Source: Streptomyces gilvus (lineage in GTDB: Bacteria; Actinomycetota; Actinomycetes; Streptomycetales; Streptomycetaceae). Taken from it: a stretch of DNA of 64,000 nt. Under the pieces are notes generated by a model, which did no database searches, was not told where the DNA came from, and saw only the letters and a program-made list of their open reading frames with translations. The stretch covers positions 1 to 64,000 of the forward strand of contig NZ_JAKWBE010000022.1 of NCBI RefSeq assembly GCF_022513565.1, read 5' to 3'. Shown here one piece after another: positions 7,699 through 15,565 of this stretch; position 1 is the stretch's first letter; the number at the start of each line of letters is the position of its first letter. A program made the translations under genes and the position numbers.

Positions 7699-7847
7699 GT
7701 GGCTGGGGCGGCCGACTCCACGACTTTAGCCAGCCACTTTGGCGCGAGCCTCGAAGATCATGGCCCCAACGTCGTGCTTTACCGGGCAGGTCCACAGACT
7801 GCCCGACGCGCCGGAAGCTTACGGGGCCATGATCACTCGCGCCAAAG
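7699..7847. repeat. Cluster of nested inverted repeats
   Basis: Three inverted-repeat pairs are stacked here. GTGGCTGG (7699-7706) pairs with CCAGCCAC (7730-7737). A split long pair, CTTTGGCGCGAG (7737-7748) plus GATCATGGCCCC (7756-7767), is matched in reverse by GGGGCCATGATC (7823-7834) plus CTCGCGCCAAAG (7836-7847). Inside its 55-nt loop, CGGGCAG (7783-7789) pairs with CTGCCCG (7799-7805). The arrangement is far more structured than a normal spacer. An origin, a recombination site or a folded RNA are possible. Confidence 0.75.
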
Positions 7848-7941
7848 CAGCTCCTGGCCAAAGTCGCTCCGCCGGCCTGTGGGCGCAGCTAAGCTTTCCG
7901 GTTGGCGACTGACGTGTCTTTGGGGGAGGTTCCGAGCCAGG

Positions 7942-9549
7942 ATGATGCAGGAAAGTCCGTACGAGCGGATCCGGGAAATCGAGAATTCAGCTCCGGCAAA
8001 TCTAGCGATTTGGAAATATGGAAAATCTGCTCTCCCTGTCGCCTTGTTCGAGGTCTCTAGGAGGCGAGTCACTGATAAGTTCGAGCGGATCAAATCCGGC
8101 GGCCCTGCAGGTGAGGATGGTGAGATCGGAGGCAAGTGGGCCTCAGTAGCAGCCCACTTGGTGGAGTGGGCTTATCGTTACGGCAACCAGAGCGAGGAAG
8201 GACGGGAGCCTGCTGAGCAAGACGCGGTCGCTGCTGTCGATCTAGCTGAAAAATGGAAGGCGCTTGACATCGCCTTTAATGCAGGGAGGGCAGGTCGTGC
8301 CAAGATCTCGCAGACGAAGCGAGGGCTTTGGGTCGATCCCCTTAGTGATCCGCGGATAGAAGTCCTAGACATCTTCCTGGAAGGGGTCGATACTAACGCG
8401 GAGCCGACTCCCAAGGTGGGCCCTGATCTCAGTCCGGCAATTACCCATCTCAATTCCGTGCGCGATTCGATGTCTGGGGGTTCGGCAGCAGTCCCCAGAT
8501 GGGTCGTGGGCCTATTTGTGCAACACGCGAAGAACAATCTGCGGGCTCAGAATTGGGAGGTGCCGAGATCTACCAATATCGGCGGCATGACCCTAGATGA
8601 GGTGATCCCCCTGCTCGGAACTTTGTGGGGAATCGCACATGTCGGCTGGGAAGTGTTCGCTCGGTATCCAAGTCTGACCATGGCGAATCCGGCTTTCAAA
8701 CGAAGCGATCTTGCGCAGATGATCGCTCGCTACAACCCGGATAGTGATAAGATCGAACTTTTCTTAGACTTGCTTACGTATCAAGGCCAGAGCGGCAGGT
8801 CCCCGCTTTCTGCGCCACTCATTCAGTGGAGCGACACGCTGATCGTAACTCGGCACTTGCTGCATGACACTTTGACGGAACGAATGGTTCTGCGAGCAGC
8901 GTCAGCGGATCCTGCCAGCTCCGGAAAACTGGGCACCGCCCTTGGTGATCTGTGTAGCCGATGGGCGACACGCTTGCGGGATATACCAGGTGTCGAGGTT
9001 GCCGAAGAGGTAAAAATCGTCGATTCCGGGAATAAGAAGTTGGGTGATCTCGACATCGTTGTGCTCGACAGAGGTCAAATGCAAGGACTGATTGTCGAGG
9101 CTAAATGGCCTGTTGACGCCAGGACCCTCAGTGATGCCCGGAAGCAAGAAGATGCCATAGACAAGGGCCGGGCGCAGATCGAGAGACTTCAAACGCGAAT
9201 CGGAAACGACGTCAAAGTCAAATTTCCCCCTGGGTGGCCTGAATTTCAAGACGTTGAGTGGAAATGGCTTGTTGGGACAGCGCGATTTTTGGATTCGCGG
9301 CGAACAGAATCGGCTATCCCGTCCACTAGCCTGCGTCTTGTCGAAGGGCTCTTGCCTGTAAGCTCATTGCGGGAACTTGTAGACGCACTGGAGAATCTTC
9401 CTCTACCTCGGGAAGGTGAGGATTTTCGGCTGGGCTGGAAAAAGGTAAGGATTGGCCAGCATCTCATTCATGTGCGGACAATCCAAATGCTGCGGACTCG
9501 CCCAACAAGCCCACCGCTTGGCCGACGACGTGCCGACGGATGGACATGA
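7942..9549 (+). CDS. AICE cargo protein with PD-(D/E)XK-like nuclease motif
   Basis: A 535-residue protein not recognised as a named family. Residues about 360-385 read GDLDIVVLDRG, a short gap, then LIVEAKW, the D...ExK arrangement of PD-(D/E)XK nucleases (Vsr/restriction/Holliday-type folds). The N-terminal 340 residues are mostly helical with conserved-looking Trp and Asp positions but no named motif. Codon use is clearly less GC-rich at third positions than in neighbouring genes, pointing to recent transfer. The start chosen is ATG 7942 with GGGGGAGG upstream at long spacing; ATG 7945 is an alternative. As a single low-GC cargo gene on a mobile element, a defence role is a reasonable inference, not shown. 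Confidence 0.7.
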   Translation: MMQESPYERIREIENSAPANLAIWKYGKSALPVALFEVSRRRVTDKFERIKSGGPAGEDGEIGGKWASVAAHLVEWAYRYGNQSEEGREPAEQDAVAAVDLAEKWKALDIAFNAGRAGRAKISQTKRGLWVDPLSDPRIEVLDIFLEGVDTNAEPTPKVGPDLSPAITHLNSVRDSMSGGSAAVPRWVVGLFVQHAKNNLRAQNWEVPRSTNIGGMTLDEVIPLLGTLWGIAHVGWEVFARYPSLTMANPAFKRSDLAQMIARYNPDSDKIELFLDLLTYQGQSGRSPLSAPLIQWSDTLIVTRHLLHDTLTERMVLRAASADPASSGKLGTALGDLCSRWATRLRDIPGVEVAEEVKIVDSGNKKLGDLDIVVLDRGQMQGLIVEAKWPVDARTLSDARKQEDAIDKGRAQIERLQTRIGNDVKVKFPPGWPEFQDVEWKWLVGTARFLDSRRTESAIPSTSLRLVEGLLPVSSLRELVDALENLPLPREGEDFRLGWKKVRIGQHLIHVRTIQMLRTRPTSPPLGRRRADGWT

Positions 9550-9706
9550 GCCCGGATCTCCATCTGCGTAAACGGCGTGTCGGAACGCTGGGCCGTCCCT
9601 GGGCCGTCCGAGGCTGCTCAGTGCCGACAGTTGACACCCACTAACGACAGTCGTAGCCAGCCACAGCCGCAGGTCACCCAAGTGGATCTGCGACACTGGT
9701 ACGACC
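9550..9706. other. Junction between mobile element and rlmN
   Basis: This 157-nt gap separates low-GC cargo from core chromosome. It contains a direct repeat GGGCCGTCC at 9590-9598 and 9601-9609 (11-nt period), a pattern like integrase arm sites. No tRNA-like sequence is visible. The right attachment site of the element probably lies here, but its partner is left of the window, so it cannot be confirmed. Confidence 0.4.
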
Positions 9707-10813
9707 ATGCCCAAGCCCGGAGAACTCACTTTCGTCGCCCCCCGCGGAGCTCAGAAGCCGCCGCGGCATCTTGCCGATCTCACTCCTGCCGAGCGCAAGG
9801 AGGTCGTTGCCGAGGTCGGGGAGAAGCCGTTTCGTGCCAAGCAGCTGTCGCAGCACTACTTCGCGCGGTACGCGCACGACCCCGCCGAGTGGACCGACAT
9901 CCCGGCCGCGGCGCGTCCCAAGCTGCAGGAGGCGTTGCTTCCCGAGCTGATGACCGTCGTGCGGCATCTGGCGACCGACCAGGGGACGACCCGTAAGACG
10001 CTGTGGCGGCTGTTCGACGGGACGCTCGTCGAGTCGGTGCTGATGCGGTATCCGGACCGGGTGACGATGTGCATCAGCTCCCAGGCCGGGTGCGGGATGA
10101 ACTGTCCCTTCTGTGCGACCGGGCAGGCGGGGCTGGACCGGAATCTGTCGACCGCCGAGATCGTGCACCAGATCGTGGACGGGATGCGGGCCCTGAGGGA
10201 CGGGGAGGTTCCCGGGGGCCCCGCGCGGCTGTCCAACATCGTCTTCATGGGCATGGGCGAGCCGCTCGCCAACTACAAGCGGGTCGTACGGGCCATCCGG
10301 GCGCTCACCGACCCCGCCCCGGACGGACTCGGGCTCTCGCAGCGCGGGATCACCGTCTCGACCGTCGGACTCGTGCCCGCCATCCACCGCTTCGCCGACG
10401 AGGGCCTGAAGTGCCGGCTCGCGATCTCGCTGCACGCCCCCGACGACGAGCTGCGCGACACCCTCGTCCCCGTGAACACGCGCTGGAAGGTGCGGGAGGT
10501 GCTCGACGCCGGCTTCGAGTACGTGGAGAAGAGCGGGCGGCGGCTGAGCATCGAGTACGCGCTGATCCGCGACATCAACGACCAGGCGTGGCGGGGGGAC
10601 AGGCTCGGGCGGCTGCTGCGGGGCAAGCCCGTGCACGTCAATCTCATTCCGCTCAACCCGACGCCCGGGTCGAAGTGGACCGCCTCCCGGCCCGAGGACG
10701 AGAAGGCCTTCGTCGAGGCCATCGCCGCGCACGGCGTGCCGGTGACCGTCCGGGACACCCGCGGTCAGGAGATCGACGGGGCCTGTGGACAGCTGGCGGC
10801 CACCGAGCGGTAG
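9707..10813 (+). CDS. rlmN: Dual-specificity RNA methyltransferase RlmN
   Basis: A 368-residue radical SAM enzyme that methylates C2 of A2503 in 23S rRNA (and A37 of some tRNAs). The [4Fe-4S] ligands CGMNCPFC are at residues 129, 133 and 136. Cys122, in MCISSQ, matches the conserved Cys preceding the cluster, and the resolving Cys lies in DGACGQLA near the C-terminus. GMGEPLANY is the SAM-binding GGE-type segment. The length is normal for the family. The start lacks an obvious ribosome binding site. Terminator-like sequence is not evident before the downstream riboswitch. Confidence 0.97.
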   Translation: MPKPGELTFVAPRGAQKPPRHLADLTPAERKEVVAEVGEKPFRAKQLSQHYFARYAHDPAEWTDIPAAARPKLQEALLPELMTVVRHLATDQGTTRKTLWRLFDGTLVESVLMRYPDRVTMCISSQAGCGMNCPFCATGQAGLDRNLSTAEIVHQIVDGMRALRDGEVPGGPARLSNIVFMGMGEPLANYKRVVRAIRALTDPAPDGLGLSQRGITVSTVGLVPAIHRFADEGLKCRLAISLHAPDDELRDTLVPVNTRWKVREVLDAGFEYVEKSGRRLSIEYALIRDINDQAWRGDRLGRLLRGKPVHVNLIPLNPTPGSKWTASRPEDEKAFVEAIAAHGVPVTVRDTRGQEIDGACGQLAATER

Positions 10814-10842
10814 CCTTTGCCCGTACGTACATCTTCATATCC

Positions 10843-10932
10843 GACAGGGGAGCGCCACAGCGCTGAGAGTGCGGCATCGGGCCGCAGACCCTCTGAACCT
10901 CGCCCAGGTCATTCTGGGTAGGAAGTTCGGTC
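10843..10932 (+). ncRNA. TPP riboswitch (THI element)
   Basis: The leader contains the conserved thiamine pyrophosphate aptamer pieces in order: ACAGGGGAGC, then GCTGAGAGTGC, then GCAGACCCTCTGAACCT, then a closing GGGTAGGAAGTTCGG segment. It ends about 7 nt before the GTG of the downstream binding-protein gene, so the aptamer can directly mask the ribosome binding region. That fits translational repression when TPP is abundant, the common arrangement in actinobacteria. It identifies the following ABC transporter as a thiamine-type uptake system. Confidence 0.95.
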
Positions 10933-10938
10933 ATCACC

Positions 10939-12012
10939 GTGAACACCAAGAAGTACTGTGCTGTCGTCGTCGGCCTCGGCATGCTCACGCTGTCCGCCTG
11001 CGGCTCCTCCGGCGGCGCCTCCGCCTCCGACTCCAAGACCGTCACCCTGGTCAGCCACGACTCGTGGGCCGTCTCGAAGAGCGTCCTCGCCGACTTCGAG
11101 AAGCAGTCCGGGTACAAGGTCCACGTCCTCAAGGACGGAGACGCCGGGCAGGCCGTCAACAAGGCCGTCCTGACCAAGGACAACCCCCAGGGCGACGTCT
11201 TCTTCGGCGTCGACAACACCCTGCTCTCCCGGGCCCTCGACAACGGACTGTTCCAGTCGTACGAGGCGAAGGGCTCCGACCGGATCAAGCCGCAGTACCG
11301 GGTCGACCAGGACAAGCACCGGGTCACGCCCATCGACTCCGGCGACATCTGCGTCAACTACGACAAGGCCTACTTCAGCAAGCACAGGCTGACCCCGCCG
11401 CAGTCCTTCGACGACCTGGTCAAGCCCGAGTACAAGAACCTCCTCGTCACCGAGAACGCCGCCACCTCCTCACCCGGCCTCGGCTTCCTCCTCGGCTCCG
11501 CCGCCAGGTACGGGGACGACGGCTGGCAGGGCTACTGGAAGAAGCTCAAGGCGAACGGCGTCAAGGTCGTCGACGGCTGGGAGCAGGCCTACAACGAGGA
11601 GTTCTCCGGCTCGGCCGGCGGCAAGAAGGCCAAGGGCGACCGGCCGCTCGTCGTCTCCTACGCCTCCTCGCCGCCCGCGGAGGTCGTCTACGCCGACCCG
11701 AGGCCGAAGACCGCACCGACCGGAGTGTCGTACGGCACCTGCTTCCGGCAGATCGAGTACGCGGGACTGCTCAGCAACGCGCGCAACAGCAAGGGCGGCA
11801 AGGCGTTCATCGACTTCCTGGTGACCAAGGAGTTCCAGGAGGACATGCCGCTCAACATGTTCGTCTACCCGGTGATCGAAGGGGCCACGGTGCCCAAGGA
11901 GTTCACCGAGTACGGTCCCGCCGCCAAGGACCCCGAGACGATGGCCCCCGCGAAGATCGCCGCCAGCCGTGACCAGTGGGTCAAGTCGTGGACGTCACTC
12001 GTACTGAAGTAG
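10939..12012 (+). CDS. thiB: Thiamine-type ABC transporter substrate-binding lipoprotein
   Basis: A 357-residue exported binding protein. The lipobox LSAC at residues 18-21 makes Cys21 the lipidated residue. The mature protein has the class of extracellular iron/thiamine-binding proteins (family 1/ThiB), with TLVSHDSWAVSKSVLADFE near the mature N-terminus and GDICVNYDKAYF in the middle. It captures thiamine or its phosphates outside the membrane and delivers them to the permease. Assignment rests on family resemblance plus the TPP riboswitch directly upstream. The next gene overlaps its 3' end, indicating co-translation. Confidence 0.92.
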   Translation: MNTKKYCAVVVGLGMLTLSACGSSGGASASDSKTVTLVSHDSWAVSKSVLADFEKQSGYKVHVLKDGDAGQAVNKAVLTKDNPQGDVFFGVDNTLLSRALDNGLFQSYEAKGSDRIKPQYRVDQDKHRVTPIDSGDICVNYDKAYFSKHRLTPPQSFDDLVKPEYKNLLVTENAATSSPGLGFLLGSAARYGDDGWQGYWKKLKANGVKVVDGWEQAYNEEFSGSAGGKKAKGDRPLVVSYASSPPAEVVYADPRPKTAPTGVSYGTCFRQIEYAGLLSNARNSKGGKAFIDFLVTKEFQEDMPLNMFVYPVIEGATVPKEFTEYGPAAKDPETMAPAKIAASRDQWVKSWTSLVLK

Positions 12013-13670
12013 CGACCCGCCCCTCCGGGGCAAGGGCCCGGCGCGGGAACGCGGCGCGGCTCGGGCTGCTCGCCGTGCCCGTCGCGTTCTTCGCGCTGTT
12101 CTTCGCCTGGCCCGTCGCCGCCATCGTCGCACGCGGGCTGAGGGTCGACGGGGTGTGGCGGCTGGGGCGGATCGCGGACGTCGTCACCCAGTCCGACATC
12201 CGGCACGTCCTGTGGTTCACCACCTGGCAGGCGCTCGCCTCCACGGCGCTCACCCTCCTGGTCGCCCTCCCCGGCGCCTACGTCTTCGCGCGCCTCGACT
12301 TCCCGGGCCGGCAGGTGCTGCGGGCCGTCGTCACCGTCCCCTTCGTCCTGCCGACGGTCGTCGTCGGAACCGCCTTCCTCGCCCTCGTCGGACGCGGCGG
12401 ACTGCTCGACGAGGTGTGGGGCGTACGGCTGGACACGACCGTGTGGGCCATCCTGCTGGCGCACGTCTTCTTCAACTACGCGGTCGTCGTACGGACCGTG
12501 GGCGGGCTGTGGGCGCAACTGGACCCGCGGCAGGAGGAGGCCGCGCGGATGCTGGGCGCGTCCCCGCTGCGCGCCTGGCGCAGGGTCACGCTGCCCGCCC
12601 TCGCGCCCGCCGTGGCCGCCGCCGCGCTGATGGTGTTCCTCTTCACCTTCACCTCCTTCGGCGTCGTCCAGATCCTCGGCGGACCCACCTTCTCCACCCT
12701 GGAAGTCGAGATCTACCGGCAGACTTCCGAGATCTTCGATCTGTCCACCGCCGCCGTGCTCACGATCGTCCAGTTCGTGGCCGTCGGCGCGATCCTCGCC
12801 GTGCACGCCTGGACGGTACGGCGGCGGGAGAGCGCCCTGCGGCTCGTCGACGCGTCCGTGACCGCCCGGCGGCCGCGCGGCGCGGGCCAGTGGGCGCTGC
12901 TGGCCGGCGTCCTCGCCACGGTCGCCGTCCTGCTCCTGCTGCCGCTCGCCGTGCTGGTGCAACGCTCGCTGGACGCGCCGGACTTCCGCTACTACCGGGC
13001 GCTGACCGGCGACGCCGGCGACACCTTCCTCGTCCCGCCGATCGACGCGATCGGCAACTCGCTGCAGTACGCCCTCGCCGCGACCGCCATCGCCGTCGTG
13101 ATCGGCGCTCTGGCCGCCGCGGCCCTCGCCCGCCGGGACGCCGGACGCCTGGTGCGCGGCTTCGACGCGCTGCTGATGCTGCCGCTCGGCGTCTCCGCGG
13201 TGACCGTCGGCTTCGGCTTCCTGATCGCCCTCGACAAGCCCCCGCTGGACCTGCGCCAGTCCTGGATCCTGGTGCCGCTCGCGCAGGCGCTGGTGGGCGT
13301 GCCCTTCGTCGTACGGACCATGCTGCCGGTGCTGCGGGCCGTGGACGCGAGGCTGCGGGAGGCGGCGGCCGTGCTCGGGGCCTCGCCCTGGCGGGTGTGG
13401 CGGGAGGTCGATCTGCCCCTGGTGCGGCGGGCCTTGCTGGTCGCGGCCGGGTTCGCCTTCGCCGTGTCGCTGGGGGAGTTCGGGGCGACCGTGTTCATCG
13501 CACGGCCCGACAACCCGACCCTGCCGGTCGCCGTGGCACGGCTGCTCGGGCGGCCCGGCGACCTCAACTACGGCCAGGCGATGGCCCTTTCGACGATCCT
13601 GATGGTGGTGTGCGCGGTGGCGCTGCTGGTGCTCGAGCGGCTCCGCACCGACCGGACCGGGGAGTTCTAG
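11976..13670 (+). CDS. thiP: Thiamine-type ABC transporter permease (fused double permease)
   Basis: A protein of up to 564 residues with about 12 membrane segments in two homologous halves. Each half carries an EAA loop (EEAARMLGASPLRAWRRV in the first, REAAAVLGASPWRVWREV in the second) that contacts the ATPase. This is the ThiP/FbpB layout of a single-chain permease for two half-sites. Two starts are possible, GTG 11976 or GTG 11988; both lie inside the 3' end of the binding-protein gene, so translation is coupled. The ATPase gene starts immediately after the stop codon. Predicted inner-membrane location. Confidence 0.92.
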   Translation: MGQVVDVTRTEVATRPSGARARRGNAARLGLLAVPVAFFALFFAWPVAAIVARGLRVDGVWRLGRIADVVTQSDIRHVLWFTTWQALASTALTLLVALPGAYVFARLDFPGRQVLRAVVTVPFVLPTVVVGTAFLALVGRGGLLDEVWGVRLDTTVWAILLAHVFFNYAVVVRTVGGLWAQLDPRQEEAARMLGASPLRAWRRVTLPALAPAVAAAALMVFLFTFTSFGVVQILGGPTFSTLEVEIYRQTSEIFDLSTAAVLTIVQFVAVGAILAVHAWTVRRRESALRLVDASVTARRPRGAGQWALLAGVLATVAVLLLLPLAVLVQRSLDAPDFRYYRALTGDAGDTFLVPPIDAIGNSLQYALAATAIAVVIGALAAAALARRDAGRLVRGFDALLMLPLGVSAVTVGFGFLIALDKPPLDLRQSWILVPLAQALVGVPFVVRTMLPVLRAVDARLREAAAVLGASPWRVWREVDLPLVRRALLVAAGFAFAVSLGEFGATVFIARPDNPTLPVAVARLLGRPGDLNYGQAMALSTILMVVCAVALLVLERLRTDRTGEF

Positions 13671-14690
13671 ATGCTGCTGAGCCTGGAAGACGCCACCGTC
13701 CGCTTCGGCGGGCGGGCCGTGCTCGACGCCGTCGGCCTCGATGTCGCCGAGCACGAGGTGGTGTGCGTGCTCGGGCCCAGCGGCAGCGGCAAGTCCACCC
13801 TGCTGCGGGCGGTGTCCGGGCTCCAACCGCTGGACGCCGGACGGGTGTTGCTCGACGACCGCGACCAGGCCGGTGTGCCCGCGCACAAGCGCGGGGTCGG
13901 CCTGATGTTCCAGGACCACCAGCTCTTCCCGCAGCGGGACGTGGCCGGCAACGTCGCCTTCGGCCTGCGGATGCACGGAGCGTCGAGAAGCGAACAGCAG
14001 GAACGCGTGCGGGAGTTGCTGGATCTCGTCGGGCTGCCCGGCGCCGAGCGGCGGGCCGTGGGCGCGCTGTCCGGCGGTGAGCAGCAGCGCGTGGCGCTCG
14101 CCCGGGCCCTCGCGCCCCGGCCGCGACTGCTGATGCTGGACGAGCCGCTCGGTCAGCTCGACCGCTCGCTGCGGGAGCGGCTGGTCGTCGAACTCCGGGA
14201 GCTGTTCGGCCGGTTGGGGACCACCGTGCTCGCCGTGACGCACGACCAGGGCGAGGCCTTCGCGCTCGCCGACCGGGTCGTGGTGATGCGGGACGGACGG
14301 ATCGCCCAGTCCGGTACGCCGCTGGAGGTCTGGCAGCGGCCGGCGGACGAGTTCGTCGCCCGGTTCCTCGGCTTCGAGAACGTGGTCGAGGGCACGGTCG
14401 CGGGGGAGGCCGCCGACACTCCCTGGGGCAAGGTCCCGGTGCCCGAGGACGCCCCCCAGGGCACCCGCGGCCTCCTGGTCCGCCCGGCCGGCGTCCGGCT
14501 CGTCCCCGCCGACGAGGGCCTGCGCTGCACGGTCGCCGCGCGCACCTTCAAGGCCACCCATGTCGCCGTACACCTCCAGCCCGAGGACGCGCCCCGGCTG
14601 GAGGCGGCGTGCGCGCTGCGGGAGGCCCCGGAGGTTGGGGACCTGGTCGGCGTGGAGTTCGACGCGGCGGAAATCGTGGTGCTGGGCTGA
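13671..14690 (+). CDS. thiQ: Thiamine-type ABC transporter ATP-binding protein
   Basis: A 339-residue ABC ATPase that powers the upstream permease. Walker A is GPSGSGKST (about residues 36-44), the Q-loop FQDHQLF, the signature LSGGEQQR, Walker B LLMLDEP and the H-loop VTHDQGEA are all present. A C-terminal TOBE-type regulatory extension (about residues 240-339, including GLLVRPAGVRLV) is longer than in classical ThiQ and resembles the spermidine/iron/molybdate group. The ATG follows the permease stop with no gap. Substrate assignment comes from the TPP riboswitch at the head of the operon. Confidence 0.92.
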   Translation: MLLSLEDATVRFGGRAVLDAVGLDVAEHEVVCVLGPSGSGKSTLLRAVSGLQPLDAGRVLLDDRDQAGVPAHKRGVGLMFQDHQLFPQRDVAGNVAFGLRMHGASRSEQQERVRELLDLVGLPGAERRAVGALSGGEQQRVALARALAPRPRLLMLDEPLGQLDRSLRERLVVELRELFGRLGTTVLAVTHDQGEAFALADRVVVMRDGRIAQSGTPLEVWQRPADEFVARFLGFENVVEGTVAGEAADTPWGKVPVPEDAPQGTRGLLVRPAGVRLVPADEGLRCTVAARTFKATHVAVHLQPEDAPRLEAACALREAPEVGDLVGVEFDAAEIVVLG

Positions 14691-14715
14691 TCGGTCCGCG
14701 CATAGGGTGCGGCTC

Positions 14716-15504
14716 ATGACCTTGCTTGCGTACGACCGCTACTGCGACGAGATTGCCCACCAGGTGGCCGAGTTGCGGACCGTGGTGACCTCCGGCGCCG
14801 ACCTGTCCGCGAAGGTGCCCACCTGCCCCGACTGGACCCTCGAACAACTCGTCCTGCACATGGGCGGCGTACTGCGCTGGGTGGAGGTGCTGGTGCGGAC
14901 CCGGGCCGAGGAGAACGTCCGGGACGAGGACATCCCCCGCGGCGACGGGCCCGAGAAGACGGGCGACGCCGCCGAACTCGACGCCTGGCTAGCCGAAGCC
15001 GGTGAACTGGTCGTTCGCGCGCTCCGGGAGGCCGGTCCGGACGCCAAGGTGTGGTCGTGGGCGGGCATGCTCGGCTCCGCCTTCTGGGCGCGTCGGATGG
15101 CCCACGAGATCACCGTCCACCGGGCGGACGCCACGCTGGCCGCCCAACTGCCCTACGAGGTCGCGCCCGAGATCGCCGCCGACGCGATCGACGAGTGGCT
15201 GCAGCTCGTGGGGCTGGCGGGCGAGCGCAGGGAGATGGAACGACCGCTCGCCGCCGGGCGTAGCCTGCACCTCCACGCGACCGACGTCCCGGGCGAGTTG
15301 AACGCCGAGTGGCTGGTTGTGGGGACCGAGCAGGGCGTCACCTGGCGCCGCGGCCACGAGAAGGCGGACGTCGCCCTGCGCGGCCCGCTCACCTCCCTGC
15401 TCCTCGCCTTCTACCGCCGACTGCCGCTGGACAGCCCCGGGTTGGAGGTCCTCGGTGACCGGCGGCTGCTCGAACTCTGGCTGGAGCGGGCGTCGTTCAG
15501 CTGA
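14716..15504 (+). CDS. Maleylpyruvate isomerase / DinB-like family protein
   Basis: A 262-residue protein of the mycothiol-dependent maleylpyruvate isomerase N-terminal family (DinB-like four-helix bundle). Typical features are CPDWTLEQLVLHMGGVLRW (residues about 37-55), with its conserved metal-binding His, and MAHEITVHRADA near residue 137, which supplies two more His ligands. The C-terminal domain (about 170-262) is the usual companion domain. Members use mycothiol or metal for isomerase, transferase or detoxification chemistry; the substrate here is unknown. It lies 25 nt after the ABC ATPase gene and may be on the same transcript. A strong hairpin follows. Confidence 0.87.
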   Translation: MTLLAYDRYCDEIAHQVAELRTVVTSGADLSAKVPTCPDWTLEQLVLHMGGVLRWVEVLVRTRAEENVRDEDIPRGDGPEKTGDAAELDAWLAEAGELVVRALREAGPDAKVWSWAGMLGSAFWARRMAHEITVHRADATLAAQLPYEVAPEIAADAIDEWLQLVGLAGERREMERPLAAGRSLHLHATDVPGELNAEWLVVGTEQGVTWRRGHEKADVALRGPLTSLLLAFYRRLPLDSPGLEVLGDRRLLELWLERASFS

Positions 15505-15512
15505 ACGACGAA

Positions 15513-15542
15513 GGCCCGTCCCCGGGGATACGGGGACGGGCC
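15513..15542. terminator. Bidirectional terminator hairpin
   Basis: A perfect 12-bp stem, GGCCCGTCCCCG and CGGGGACGGGCC, with a 6-nt loop lies between two convergent genes. It would stop transcription from both sides. Confidence 0.85.
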
Positions 15543-15565
15543 TACGCGAACCTGTCGGTGAGGCG

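Larger units (their letters stand above)
7383..7941. other. 559-nt non-coding stretch between AICE accessory genes
   Basis: No convincing gene lies here: open frames are short on conserved features and the region is packed with inverted repeats (see the separate repeat entries at 7552-7582 and 7699-7847). The last part, from about 7900, should hold the promoter and ribosome binding site (GGGGGAGG at 7922-7929) of the cargo gene. Composition shifts from very GC-rich near 7550-7650 to more AT-rich after 7850, marking the start of the lower-GC cargo gene. Confidence 0.6.

Noticed and set aside
9550..9706. Search for a tRNA gene as attachment target
   Set aside because: No acceptor-stem or TTCRANY-like sequence is visible in this gap.
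11865..14717. 950-codon leftward frame opposite the ABC transporter genes
   Set aside because: Low-complexity antisense frame typical of high-GC DNA; the + strand has complete, recognisable transporter genes.
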